Assembly (NCBI RefSeq): GCF_013410655.1
Contig: NZ_JACCFP010000001.1
Coordinates: 2,813,501-2,877,500 of the forward strand
DNA: 64,000 nt
Origin: Nocardioides thalensis
GTDB lineage: Bacteria; Actinomycetota; Actinomycetes; Propionibacteriales; Nocardioidaceae
Reading direction: 5' to 3'
Under the pieces are notes generated by a model, which was not told where the DNA came from, searched no databases, and was given only the letters and a program-made list of their open reading frames with translations. A program made the translations under genes and the position numbers. Every line of letters starts with the position of its first letter. Position 1 is the stretch's first letter. Positions 8,827 through 16,093 of the stretch are shown piece by piece.

Positions 8827-9353
8827 CACGCCTCCTCTTCCGCCTCGAGCTCGCGGCGCAGTGCCGCGAGCGCCCGGTGGACGTGGGAGCGCACGGTCGG
8901 CTCGGCAACCCCGAGGATGGCGGCGATCTCGCCGTACTCGAGGTCCTCGTAGAACCGCAGCACCACGGCGGCCCGCTGCTGCGGCGGCAGCGCCGCGCAC
9001 ATCCGCCAGACCGCGTCGTCACGAGCGACCGCCTCGGCCGGGTCGCCGGCCGTCCGGTCCTGCACCAGCGCGACCGGCGACTCGCGCCGGCCGGACTTCC
9101 GCCAGGCCGAGACGTGTGCGTTGACGACCATCCGGCGCACATAGGCGTCCGGATCGGTGGTCCGTCGTACCCGCGACCACTTCTCGCACGCCCGCACCAG
9201 CGCCGACTGCACCGCGTCCTCGGCCGCCTGCTGCGACCCGGTGACCAGGTAGCCGAACCGCAGCAGCGCCGCCACTCGCGCCTCGACCCACGCGTCGAAG
9301 CCGGGCTCGGCGGCCGTCTCGCCGCCGCTGCGCTCGGTCACCCCCACATCCAC
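8826..9353 (-). CDS. SigE-family ECF RNA polymerase sigma factor
   Basis: A 175-aa sigma-70 factor with region 2 (LLRFGYLVTGSQQAAEDAVQ) and region 4 (LPPQQRAAVVLRFYEDLEYG, then an HTH with VAEPTVRSHVHRAL). The arrangement matches the actinobacterial SigE-family subgroup, encoded with a single-pass membrane protein. GTG is the farthest plausible start, and GTG codons at codons 3 and 5 are also possible. Upstream lies a 32-bp tandem repeat array. The signal sensed is unknown. Confidence 0.9.
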   Translation of the reverse strand: MDVGVTERSGGETAAEPGFDAWVEARVAALLRFGYLVTGSQQAAEDAVQSALVRACEKWSRVRRTTDPDAYVRRMVVNAHVSAWRKSGRRESPVALVQDRTAGDPAEAVARDDAVWRMCAALPPQQRAAVVLRFYEDLEYGEIAAILGVAEPTVRSHVHRALAALRRELEAEEEA

Positions 9354-9396
9354 GCACGACTCACGTCAGCGGACGCGGAAATGTTGCGTCGCCGGC

Positions 9397-9536
9397 GTGA
9401 CTTTCTGCCGAGTCGGCCGGTGATCACGCGCCGGCTCGGCGTCCCTCAGCCGTGAACTTCTGCCGACTCGGCGTCCCCCACGCGTGAACTTCTGCCGACT
9501 CGGCGTGTCTCAGCCGTGAACTTCTGCCGACTCGGC
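9397..9536. repeat. Tandem repeat array, 32-bp period
   Basis: Units begin GTGAACTTCTGCCGACTCGG at 9452, 9484 and 9516, exactly 32 bp apart. A degenerate unit begins at 9420, and a shortened one at 9397 starts GTGACTTTCTGCCG. Each unit contains the small palindrome GCCGACTCGGC. The last unit encodes the final eight residues and stop of the EamA protein read on the minus strand. The array occupies most of the gap before the sigma factor gene. Confidence 0.9.
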
Positions 9537-10499
9537 GGCCAGGCGGGGCTCACCGAGCTTCACCCCGATGACGCCGACCAGGATCAGGGCGCCACCGACG
9601 AACTGGACGGGGCTGGGCAGCTGGCCCAGGAGCGCCCACGCCCACAGCACCGCGGCGACCACCTCGCTCAACGCGACAAAGGAGGCCAGGCGCGACCCGA
9701 GTCGGCGGGCGGCGGCGATGCCGGTGACGTAGGCCAGCGCGGCGGTGACCAGGCCGAGCAGCAGCAGCGGGACCCACCAGTCGACGTCGAGACCCGCGTA
9801 GGTCACCGCCTCCGTGGCCGTCCGCATCGGCAGCGCGCCGACGAGCCCGAGCAGCGCCAGCGCCACCCCTCCGACGAGCAGGCCCCCGCCGGCCATCGCC
9901 ATCGGCGGCAGGCCGGTGGTGTCGTCAGCGGAGATGAGGAAGTACGCCGCGGCGCCCACCATCGCGCCCAGCGACCAGGCGGCCCCGACGACGTCGAAGT
10001 CGGCCCCGGAGAACAGGTCGAGCACGAGCAGCAGGCCGAGCGCGGCCACCGCCGCGCCCGCCAGTGTGAGCGGGCCGGGGCGCTGCCCGTGGCGCAGCCA
10101 CAGCCAGGCGACGACGGCGGCGGGCGCGGTGTACTCGATCAGCAGGGCGGGGCCGACCTCCATCGTCTGCACCGCGGAGAAGTAGCAGAACTGCGCCCCG
10201 GCGACCGCGAGCACGCCGTAGAGCGCGATCGTCGGCGCGGCGGCGCGGACCAGGTGCCAGCGGCCGTGCACGGCGGCGATGCCGAACGGCAGCACGACGA
10301 GCGCCGCGAGCCCGATCCGCACCAGGACGACGGCACCCGCGCTCCAGCCGCTGTCGAGCAGCGGCGAGGCGAGCGCGCCGGACAGCGCGAACGACACCGC
10401 CGAGGCCAGCGCGAGGCCGATGCCGGCCGACGCGCGGGTGACGGGGAGCTCGGCCGACGTACCGGCCGCCCCCGCGCTGTCATGAGTCATCGACACCAT
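9510..10499 (-). CDS. EamA/DMT-family exporter
   Basis: A 329-aa protein with ten hydrophobic segments arranged as two EamA repeats, as in RhtA/YdcZ-type exporters of metabolites or amino acids. AVQTMEVGPALLIEYTAPA in the first repeat and SEVVAAVLWAWALLGQLPSP in the second are conserved blocks. The first ATG is used; ATG at 10490 is an alternative. The C-terminal AESAEVHG and the stop codon come from the last unit of the 32-bp tandem array. It is divergent from a CGNR-type gene. Confidence 0.87.
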   Translation of the reverse strand: MVSMTHDSAGAAGTSAELPVTRASAGIGLALASAVSFALSGALASPLLDSGWSAGAVVLVRIGLAALVVLPFGIAAVHGRWHLVRAAAPTIALYGVLAVAGAQFCYFSAVQTMEVGPALLIEYTAPAAVVAWLWLRHGQRPGPLTLAGAAVAALGLLLVLDLFSGADFDVVGAAWSLGAMVGAAAYFLISADDTTGLPPMAMAGGGLLVGGVALALLGLVGALPMRTATEAVTYAGLDVDWWVPLLLLGLVTAALAYVTGIAAARRLGSRLASFVALSEVVAAVLWAWALLGQLPSPVQFVGGALILVGVIGVKLGEPRLAAESAEVHG

Positions 10500-10507
10500 G
10501 GGTCATT

Positions 10508-10532
10508 ACGCTAGTGGCAGTTCGGATAACCT
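10508..10532. promoter_or_regulatory. Divergent promoters, probably leaderless
   Basis: On the plus strand TAACCT (10527-10532) lies 6 nt before the GTG of the CGNR gene. On the minus strand TAGCGT (10508-10513) lies 8 nt before the ATG of the EamA gene. Both fit the TANNNT -10 element at leaderless spacing, and neither gene has a Shine-Dalgarno sequence. The two elements are 13 bp apart, so one regulator could affect both. Confidence 0.5.
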
Positions 10533-10538
10533 GTCAAC

Positions 10539-11078
10539 GTGGTATTCGCCGATGACACGAGCATCGCCCTCCAGGCGGCGGTGACGCTCGCCAACACAGG
10601 GCTCGCGCCGGACACCCTGACGACGGTCGCCGACCTCGACCGGTTCTTCGCCGACTTCGAGTACACCGGCCGCCACGACCGCGACCGTGCCGAGCTCGAG
10701 GCGGTCCGCGGCGTCCGCGACCGGCTGCGCCGCCTGCTCACGAGTGACCGCGACGAGGCGGTGGAGCAGGTCAACGCGATGCTCCGCGAGTACGACGCGC
10801 TCCCCCAGCTCGTGCGGCACGACCACCTCGACTGGCACATCCACGCCGTCGGCCCCGAGCGGCCGCTGCACGAGCGGATCATCGTGGAGACCGCGATGGC
10901 GATGATCGACATGATCCGCGCCGACGAGATGTCGCGCCTCGACATCTGCGCCGACGACGACTGCGAGGGCGTCGTGCTCGACCTGTCCCGCAACCGCTCA
11001 CGACGGTTCTGCTCCGCGGCGTGCGGCAACCGCAACGCGGTCGCGGCCTACCGCGCGCGCCAGGCCGCCGGCGCCTGA
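10539..11078 (+). CDS. CGNR zinc-finger transcriptional regulator
   Basis: A 179-aa protein with an N-terminal ABATE-type stress-response domain and a C-terminal CGNR zinc finger. The finger reads CADDDC, then SRNRSRRFCSAACGNRNAVAAYR, giving the four Cys ligands and the Cys-Gly-Asn-Arg signature. Such proteins are putative DNA-binding regulators with unknown ligands. The divergent EamA exporter is its most likely target, by position only. The GTG start is probably leaderless. Confidence 0.88.
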   Translation: MVFADDTSIALQAAVTLANTGLAPDTLTTVADLDRFFADFEYTGRHDRDRAELEAVRGVRDRLRRLLTSDRDEAVEQVNAMLREYDALPQLVRHDHLDWHIHAVGPERPLHERIIVETAMAMIDMIRADEMSRLDICADDDCEGVVLDLSRNRSRRFCSAACGNRNAVAAYRARQAAGA

Positions 11079-11081
11079 GCC

Positions 11082-11876
11082 CTACTGCTCGACCGGAGCC
11101 TTGAGGAACCGCCGCAGCGCCTCGATCATCACGTCGGGCTGCTCGGAGTGCACCCAGTGCCCGGCTTGCTTGACGGTCACCCGGCGCACCCGCGGGAAGT
11201 AGCGGGCCATCTCGTCGGCGTACTCGTCGCTGACGTACTCCGACCGCCCGCCCGCCACCCAGAGCACCGGTCCGCCGTACGGCGCCGCGTCCGCGACGAG
11301 GTCGTCGGGCCAGGCGCCCAGCAGCGGCATGTCACGCTCGAGCACCTCCAGGTTGGGCTGCCAGCGCCAGCCGTCACCGTCCCGCCGCAGGTTCTGCAGG
11401 AGGAACGACCGCACGGTCGGGCTCTGCTCGTGCTCGGCCAGCATCCGATCGGCGTCCCCGCGTCCGTCGATCGCGTCGAGGTCCATCGACCGCAGCGCCG
11501 TCGCGTAGCGCGCGAGCCCGCCGACCGGGTTGGACTCGTAGTTGACCGGCGACATGTCCACCACGCAGAGCCGCTCGACCAGCTCCGGGTGGAGCAGCGC
11601 CAGCAGCATCGCGACCTTGCCCCCGAGGGAGTGCCCGACCAGCGTCACCGGGTCGTCGGCGGTCCAGAGGCCGGCGACCTGCTCGACGACGTCGCGGTAG
11701 TCCCAGCGGTCGGCCCAGGGCGAGCGGCCGTGGTGCGGCAGGTCGACCAGCAGCACCCGGTGGTCGGTCGCGAGCGCCTTCCCGATGGTCGTCCAGTTCT
11801 TGCCCTGCCCGAAGAGCCCGTGCAGGAAGACCACGCGACTGCCGGACTCCCCGAGCTCACTCGTGTGCAACGTCAC
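11082..11876 (-). CDS. Alpha/beta-fold hydrolase (YbfF-like esterase)
   Basis: A 264-aa protein with the oxyanion motif VFLHGLFGQGKNW near residue 16, the nucleophile elbow VGHSLGG (Ser83) and the C-terminal catalytic His in QAGHWVHSEQP. HGLFGQGKNW followed by VDLPHHGRS resembles the YbfF/ABHD11 acyl esterase group. It uses a GTG start and is convergent with the CGNR gene, three bases from its stop. Substrate is unknown. Confidence 0.85.
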   Translation of the reverse strand: MTLHTSELGESGSRVVFLHGLFGQGKNWTTIGKALATDHRVLLVDLPHHGRSPWADRWDYRDVVEQVAGLWTADDPVTLVGHSLGGKVAMLLALLHPELVERLCVVDMSPVNYESNPVGGLARYATALRSMDLDAIDGRGDADRMLAEHEQSPTVRSFLLQNLRRDGDGWRWQPNLEVLERDMPLLGAWPDDLVADAAPYGGPVLWVAGGRSEYVSDEYADEMARYFPRVRRVTVKQAGHWVHSEQPDVMIEALRRFLKAPVEQ

Positions 11877-11983
11877 CCGGCAAGGCTAGGCAGTCTGCCG
11901 AACGTGCGGCGAGCGGGGTCGGAGTCGTGATGGGGTGGGGCCAGGATGCTGTCCAGCCATTCGTTCACCACGGGAGACGACGC

Positions 11984-12487
11984 ATGACACCGACCGCACT
12001 CATCCGCACCGCAGTCGCGCTGGCCGCAGCGCTGCTCCTCGGCGGCACCCTGCTCGCCGTGATCCCGGCTGCGTCATCGGACAACGGCGACAGTGCGGGA
12101 GCGGCCGGGACCGAGCGCAGGAAGTGCAACCCGCCGCGGTGCTGGATCGGCGGCGCGTTCAACGTCAGCACGGGCGTCGCCTACACCTGGGAGAACACCG
12201 CAACGCGCGAGGCGGCGAGGCGGACCGCCAAGAGGCTGTGCAAGCAGTACTCCGCCGACGAGTACGACGCCGACTGCCGCGCCGCGGGCACCAACCGGCA
12301 CGGCTGCCTGGCGATCGCCTACCGCGCGAGCGACGGCGACCTGCTCCAGTGGGCGCACCGCGAGACCGACTTCGCGCGCCGGCTGACGGTCAAGGAGACC
12401 CGGCGGAAGGCGGTCCGCCGCGCCCTGCGCGCGGTGCGGGGCGACGGCGAGGAGTACGTCGCGATCGCCGACTGCACCGGCCGCTGA
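11984..12487 (+). CDS. Secreted DUF4189-like protein
   Basis: A 167-aa protein with an N-terminal signal peptide ([20 protein letters not shown], cleavage after AASS likely). The mature part resembles DUF4189: a [19 protein letters not shown] segment, paired Cys, and a [15 protein letters not shown] block. Four to six Cys would form disulphides outside the cell. The ATG was chosen over an upstream in-frame ATG at 11927 because it has GGGAG at 7-nt spacing and directly begins the signal peptide. A perfect terminator follows. Function is unknown. Confidence 0.72.
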   Translation: MTPTALIRTAVALAAALLLGGTLLAVIPAASSDNGDSAGAAGTERRKCNPPRCWIGGAFNVSTGVAYTWENTATREAARRTAKRLCKQYSADEYDADCRAAGTNRHGCLAIAYRASDGDLLQWAHRETDFARRLTVKETRRKAVRRALRAVRGDGEEYVAIADCTGR

Positions 12488-12493
12488 ACGACG

Positions 12494-12529
12494 AACCGCC
12501 CCGCGCCTCGACGAGGCGCGGGGCGGTTT
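12494..12529. terminator. Bidirectional intrinsic terminator
   Basis: AACCGCCCCGCGCCTC and its exact reverse complement flank a 3-nt GAC loop, giving a perfect 16-bp stem with AA/TTT ends. It lies between the convergent DUF4189-like and 3-hydroxyacyl-CoA dehydrogenase genes and can serve both. Confidence 0.9.
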
Positions 12530-12545
12530 CCGTCGTACGACGGGC

Positions 12546-13712
12546 TCACGCGTAGTCGTGGAAGCCCTTCTTGGTCTTCCGGCCCAGCTCGCCGGCGGCG
12601 ACCTTCTGCTCCAGCAGCTCGGCCGGCGCGAAGCCCGGCTCCTTGAACTCGGCGTAGAGCTCCTTCTGGATCGCCAGCGACACGTCGTTGCCGACCACGT
12701 CGAGCAGCTCGAACGGCCCCATCGGGAAGCCGGCCTGCTCCTTGATCGCGGCGTCGATGTCGGCGATCGCGACGCCCGACTCGTGCAGCTTGACCGCGTC
12801 GTTGAGGTAGGGGAACAGCAGGCAGTTGACGATGAAGCCCGCGCGGTCGCCGCAGGAGACCGCGACCTTGCCGACCTTCGCGCACAGCGCCTTGACGGTC
12901 TCGTCGACGTCGGCGCCAGTGGCAGGCGTGGTGACGACCTCGACCAGCTTCATCACCGGCGCGGGGTTGAAGAAGTGCATGCCGATGACCGACTCGGGCC
13001 GCGAGGTCGCCTCGCCGAGGCGGGTGATCGGGAGGCTCGAGGTGGTGGTCGCGAGGATCGCGCCCTGCTTGCAGATCCGGTCGAGGTCCTTGTAGAGCTC
13101 GGTCTTGATCGCGAGGTCCTCGGCGATGGCCTCGACCACGATGTCGACGTCGGCGAGCGCCTCGCGCTCGGTCGCGCCGGTCAGTCGGCCGAGCACGGCC
13201 TCCTTGCCGGCCTCGTCGAGCTTGCCCTTCGACACCGCGCGGTCGAGGTTCTTGGTCACGTAGCCGACCACGCCGTCGAGCTTCTCCTGGCTACGGCCGA
13301 CGTAGGTGACCTCGTAGCCGCTCTGTGCGAAGACGAGCGCGATGCCGGAGGCCATCGTGCCGGTGCCGACGACGCCGACCTTGGCGATGTCGTGCTTGAG
13401 CTCGGGGGTCGCGACCTCACCGGCCGCGCTCGCCTCGGCGAACGTCCTGCCCTCGGCAGCCAGCTGCTCGAGCAGGTCGGCCGGCTGGTGCAGGTGGTCG
13501 GTGGTCTGCTTGAACCGCTCGTCGAGCTCGTTGCGGACCTTCGCGGCGCCGATCTCGTCGATCGTCGCCAGCGGGCCCTGCGGGTAGCCGCAGCCGAACC
13601 GCATCGCCGCGTCGATGTCGGCCGCCGAGGCGTAGTCGGCCTCGTACATACGCACCGCGTGGTTGAGGTACGGCAGCACCAGGGTGCTGAAGATCTCTTC
13701 GCTGGAAGTCAT
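12546..13712 (-). CDS. 3-hydroxyacyl-CoA (3-hydroxybutyryl-CoA) dehydrogenase with duplicated C-domain
   Basis: A 388-aa protein. Its NAD-binding domain starts at [15 protein letters not shown] (about residues 109-123), and the C-terminal helical domain contains [16 protein letters not shown] and [10 protein letters not shown]. The first 70 residues ([34 protein letters not shown]) repeat the C-terminal helical motif, so the order is C-like, NAD-binding, C-domain. It interconverts acetoacetyl-CoA and 3-hydroxybutyryl-CoA or longer homologues, the step before crotonyl-CoA. An in-frame GTG five codons upstream is an alternative start. A TACCG-TC-CGGTA palindrome lies 34 bp upstream. Confidence 0.92.
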   Translation of the reverse strand: MTSSEEIFSTLVLPYLNHAVRMYEADYASAADIDAAMRFGCGYPQGPLATIDEIGAAKVRNELDERFKQTTDHLHQPADLLEQLAAEGRTFAEASAAGEVATPELKHDIAKVGVVGTGTMASGIALVFAQSGYEVTYVGRSQEKLDGVVGYVTKNLDRAVSKGKLDEAGKEAVLGRLTGATEREALADVDIVVEAIAEDLAIKTELYKDLDRICKQGAILATTTSSLPITRLGEATSRPESVIGMHFFNPAPVMKLVEVVTTPATGADVDETVKALCAKVGKVAVSCGDRAGFIVNCLLFPYLNDAVKLHESGVAIADIDAAIKEQAGFPMGPFELLDVVGNDVSLAIQKELYAEFKEPGFAPAELLEQKVAAGELGRKTKKGFHDYA

Positions 13713-13745
13713 GACAGGCAGTGTCACACGCCGTCACACGGAGTT

Positions 13746-13759
13746 CTACCGTCCGGTAA
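13746..13759. promoter_or_regulatory. Candidate operator, TACCG/CGGTA palindrome
   Basis: TACCGTCCGGTA is a perfect palindrome with 5-bp arms. The surrounding CTACCGnnnGGTAACT is shared with the site upstream of ecm. It lies 34 bp before the dehydrogenase start and about 80 bp before nucS, in the divergent region. Confidence 0.5.
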
Positions 13760-13824
13760 CTATGCGAGACGTGGCGCTGGACACGCGTACGGCGGGCTCC
13801 CGCCTCCCCTCATCGCCGCCACTG

Positions 13825-13830
13825 TAGATT
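13825..13830 (+). promoter_or_regulatory. -10 element of a probable leaderless nucS promoter
   Basis: TGTAGATT gives a TG-extended TANNNT element 8 nt before the nucS GTG. No Shine-Dalgarno sequence precedes that GTG. Confidence 0.45.
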
Positions 13831-13838
13831 CGCGCCTC

Positions 13839-14537
13839 GTGAGACTCGTCGTCGCTCGCTGCCAGGTGGACTACGCAGGCCGGTTGACCGCACACCTCCC
13901 GATGGCGACCCGGGTGCTGATGATCAAGGCCGACGGCTCGGTCCTGGTCCACTCCGACGGCGGCTCCTACAAGCCGCTGAACTGGATGTCGCCGCCCTGC
14001 ACGGTCCGGGAGTCCGTCGTGGACGAGGACGGCACCGAGAGGGTCGAGTGGACCGTGACCGCGAAGGCGGCCAAGGGCGCGACGCCCGACACGCTACGGA
14101 TCCTGATCGAGGAGATCCTCCACGACTCCTCCCACGAGCTCGGCATCGATCCCGGCCTCCAGAAGGACGGCGTCGAGAAGCACCTCCAGGAGCTGCTCGC
14201 CGACCACCCCGGCACGCTCATGCCCGGTCTGAGCCTGGTGCGTCGCGAGTACCCCACTGCCATCGGACCGGTCGACCTGATGTGCAAGGACGCCGACGGC
14301 GTGAGCGTCGCGGTCGAGATCAAGCGCCGCGGCGAGATCGACGGCGTCGAGCAGCTCACCCGCTACCTCGAGCTCCTCAACCGCGACCCGCTGCTCGCGC
14401 CGGTGCGCGGGATCTTCGCGGCCCAGGAGATCAAGCCGCAGGCCCGCGTGCTCGCCGGCGACCGCGGCATCACCTGCGCCGTCGTCGACTACGACGCGCT
14501 GCGCGGTCTCGACGACCCGACCGACCGGCTGTTCTGA
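13839..14537 (+). CDS. nucS: Mismatch endonuclease NucS (EndoMS)
   Basis: A 232-aa protein that cuts mismatched DNA on both strands in the MutS/MutL-independent mismatch repair pathway of actinobacteria and archaea. The N-terminal [16 protein letters not shown] begins the oligomerisation/DNA-binding domain. The C-terminal RecB-like nuclease has [12 protein letters not shown] followed by [15 protein letters not shown], giving the D-ExK catalytic set. Length fits mycobacterial NucS (about 223 aa). The GTG start matches the family N-terminus. Confidence 0.95.
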   Translation: MRLVVARCQVDYAGRLTAHLPMATRVLMIKADGSVLVHSDGGSYKPLNWMSPPCTVRESVVDEDGTERVEWTVTAKAAKGATPDTLRILIEEILHDSSHELGIDPGLQKDGVEKHLQELLADHPGTLMPGLSLVRREYPTAIGPVDLMCKDADGVSVAVEIKRRGEIDGVEQLTRYLELLNRDPLLAPVRGIFAAQEIKPQARVLAGDRGITCAVVDYDALRGLDDPTDRLF

Positions 14538-14545
14538 GGAGCGAG

Positions 14546-15136
14546 ATGGCCACGATCTTCCACCTCGCGCTCGCCTCCGACTGGGAGGCGGCGCAGGGCG
14601 AAGGCGCCTACACGATCTCCACGCGCGGGCGCACGCTCGCCGAGGAGGGCTTCATCCACGCCAGCCGTGCCGACCAGTGGCCGGCGGTGCGCGAGCGCTT
14701 CTACGCCGACGTCACCGAGCCGCTGCTGCTCCTCCAGATCGACACCGACCTGCTCGACGTGCCGGTGGTCGAGGAGCCGGCGGCACCGGGCGGCACCGAG
14801 ACGTTCCCGCACCTCTACGGGCCGCTCCGGGTCGACGCCGTCGTGCGCGCCCTGCCACTGCCGGAGGCGGGTACGACGCCGGATGGACCGGCCCCCACCC
14901 CCGCTGCGCCGGGACCCACCGCACCCGGACCGAGCTTCAGCCGGCTGTTCCTCCAGGAGATGTTCGCCAACGTGCTCGTCGCCGCGGTCGTGCTCGTCTG
15001 CACCGTCGCCGGCGCGGCGGTCGGCTACACGCAGGGCGACACCGGCGGGCTGGTCGGCGCGGGGGTCGGTCTCGCGGTGGGTGTCGTCGCGGGCGTCTGG
15101 CTCCACGCGCGGCGGAGCGGCGCGAGCGCCGGCTAG
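14546..15136 (+). CDS. DUF952 protein fused to a two-helix membrane tail
   Basis: A 196-aa protein. Residues 1-110 are a DUF952 domain: IFHLALASDWEAA, GFIHASRADQWPAV and FPHLYGPL are its conserved blocks. A Pro/Ala/Thr linker follows, then two hydrophobic segments (about residues 143-165 and 170-188). DUF952 proteins are usually soluble and about 110 aa. The ATG follows GAGGAG, 8 bp after nucS, so cotranscription is likely. The stop TAG overlaps the convergent regulator stop at a shared CTAG. Function is unknown. Confidence 0.8.
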   Translation: MATIFHLALASDWEAAQGEGAYTISTRGRTLAEEGFIHASRADQWPAVRERFYADVTEPLLLLQIDTDLLDVPVVEEPAAPGGTETFPHLYGPLRVDAVVRALPLPEAGTTPDGPAPTPAAPGPTAPGPSFSRLFLQEMFANVLVAAVVLVCTVAGAAVGYTQGDTGGLVGAGVGLAVGVVAGVWLHARRSGASAG

Positions 15137-15996
15137 ACCGCCCGCAGGCGCTGCGCGGCGTCGTACTCGACGAGCTGCGTGAGCCGCCCGCGGGTCGCCT
15201 CGTCGCGCGGCGAGTAGACCGTCATCCGGGCGCTGCCGTTCTCGCCCATCTCGAACCGGCTGACCTGGAGGTGGAGGTCGCCGACCGGGCTGCGGAAGTC
15301 CTTCGCGGGCAGCGCGCCGTGGACGACGTCGTGGCGGCGCCAGAGCGCGTCGAACTCCTCGGACGCCTCGCGCAGACGCTGCACGAGGCCGGTCCACAAC
15401 GGGTCGTCGACGTGCTGGGCCGACGCCGAGCGCAGCGTCGCGACCAGGTGGGCGGCGGCCTGCGCGCGGTTGCCGATGCACATGTCCTTCAGGCGCGGGC
15501 TCGTGAAGAACAGCCAGATCGTGTTGCGCTCGCCCGGCTCGATCGAGTCCACGTCACCGAACAGCCGGTTGTAGGCGCGGTTGTAGCCGAGGATGTCGAA
15601 CCGCGGCGACACCACCGCGGACGGGAACGGGTCGAGCTGGTCGAGCACCTCCTGCTGAGCCGTGGACAGCTCCGCGTGCTCCGAGGACGCGGCGGCGATC
15701 GTGACCCCGGCCAGCTGGAACAGGTGCCAGCGTTCCTGGTTGTCCATCTGCAGCGTCCGCGCGATCGCCTCGAGCACCTGGACCGACGCGTTGATGTCGC
15801 GTCCCTGCTCGAGCCAGGTGTACCAGGTCACGCCGATCCCGGCGAGCAGAGCGACCTCCTCGCGCCGCAGGCCCGGCGTGCGTCGGCGACCTCCGCGCGG
15901 GAGCCCGACGTCGTCGGGCGTGAGCCGCTCGCGTCGCGTGCGGAGGAAGTCGGCGAGCTCGGTACGCCGGCGCGAGGTGTCGGTGGCCACGGACAC
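15133..15996 (-). CDS. XRE-family regulator with MmyB-like ligand domain
   Basis: A 287-aa regulator with an N-terminal helix-turn-helix (ADFLRTRRERL, RREEVALLAGIGVTWYTWLE) and a C-terminal MmyB-like ligand-binding domain (about residues 100-270; FDILGYNRAYNRLF, HDVVHG, LHLQVSRFEMGE). Relatives bind fatty acids or other hydrophobic ligands and often control a neighbouring gene. It is divergent from an MFS efflux gene, with an inverted repeat between them. The GTG start is the first after the promoter; GTG two codons later is also possible. Confidence 0.85.
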   Translation of the reverse strand: MSVATDTSRRRTELADFLRTRRERLTPDDVGLPRGGRRRTPGLRREEVALLAGIGVTWYTWLEQGRDINASVQVLEAIARTLQMDNQERWHLFQLAGVTIAAASSEHAELSTAQQEVLDQLDPFPSAVVSPRFDILGYNRAYNRLFGDVDSIEPGERNTIWLFFTSPRLKDMCIGNRAQAAAHLVATLRSASAQHVDDPLWTGLVQRLREASEEFDALWRRHDVVHGALPAKDFRSPVGDLHLQVSRFEMGENGSARMTVYSPRDEATRGRLTQLVEYDAAQRLRAV

Positions 15997-16017
15997 GATG
16001 GTCGCACCGCCCGTGGG

Positions 16018-16050
16018 GGTTATCCAGTTGCTGCCACTACCGGGATAACC
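16018..16050. promoter_or_regulatory. Inverted repeat between regulator and MFS gene
   Basis: GGTTATCC and GGATAACC form perfect 8-bp arms separated by 17 bp, centred between the divergent MmyB-type regulator and MFS genes. It is the likely operator for that regulator. Confidence 0.6.
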
Positions 16051-16093
16051 AGGCACTCACCACCCTGATCCGACCGCCCCAAGACTACTGGCC

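Noticed and set aside
9397-9536. Possible CRISPR array from 32-bp repeats
   Set aside because: Units are directly adjacent without variable spacers, and no cas genes are near.
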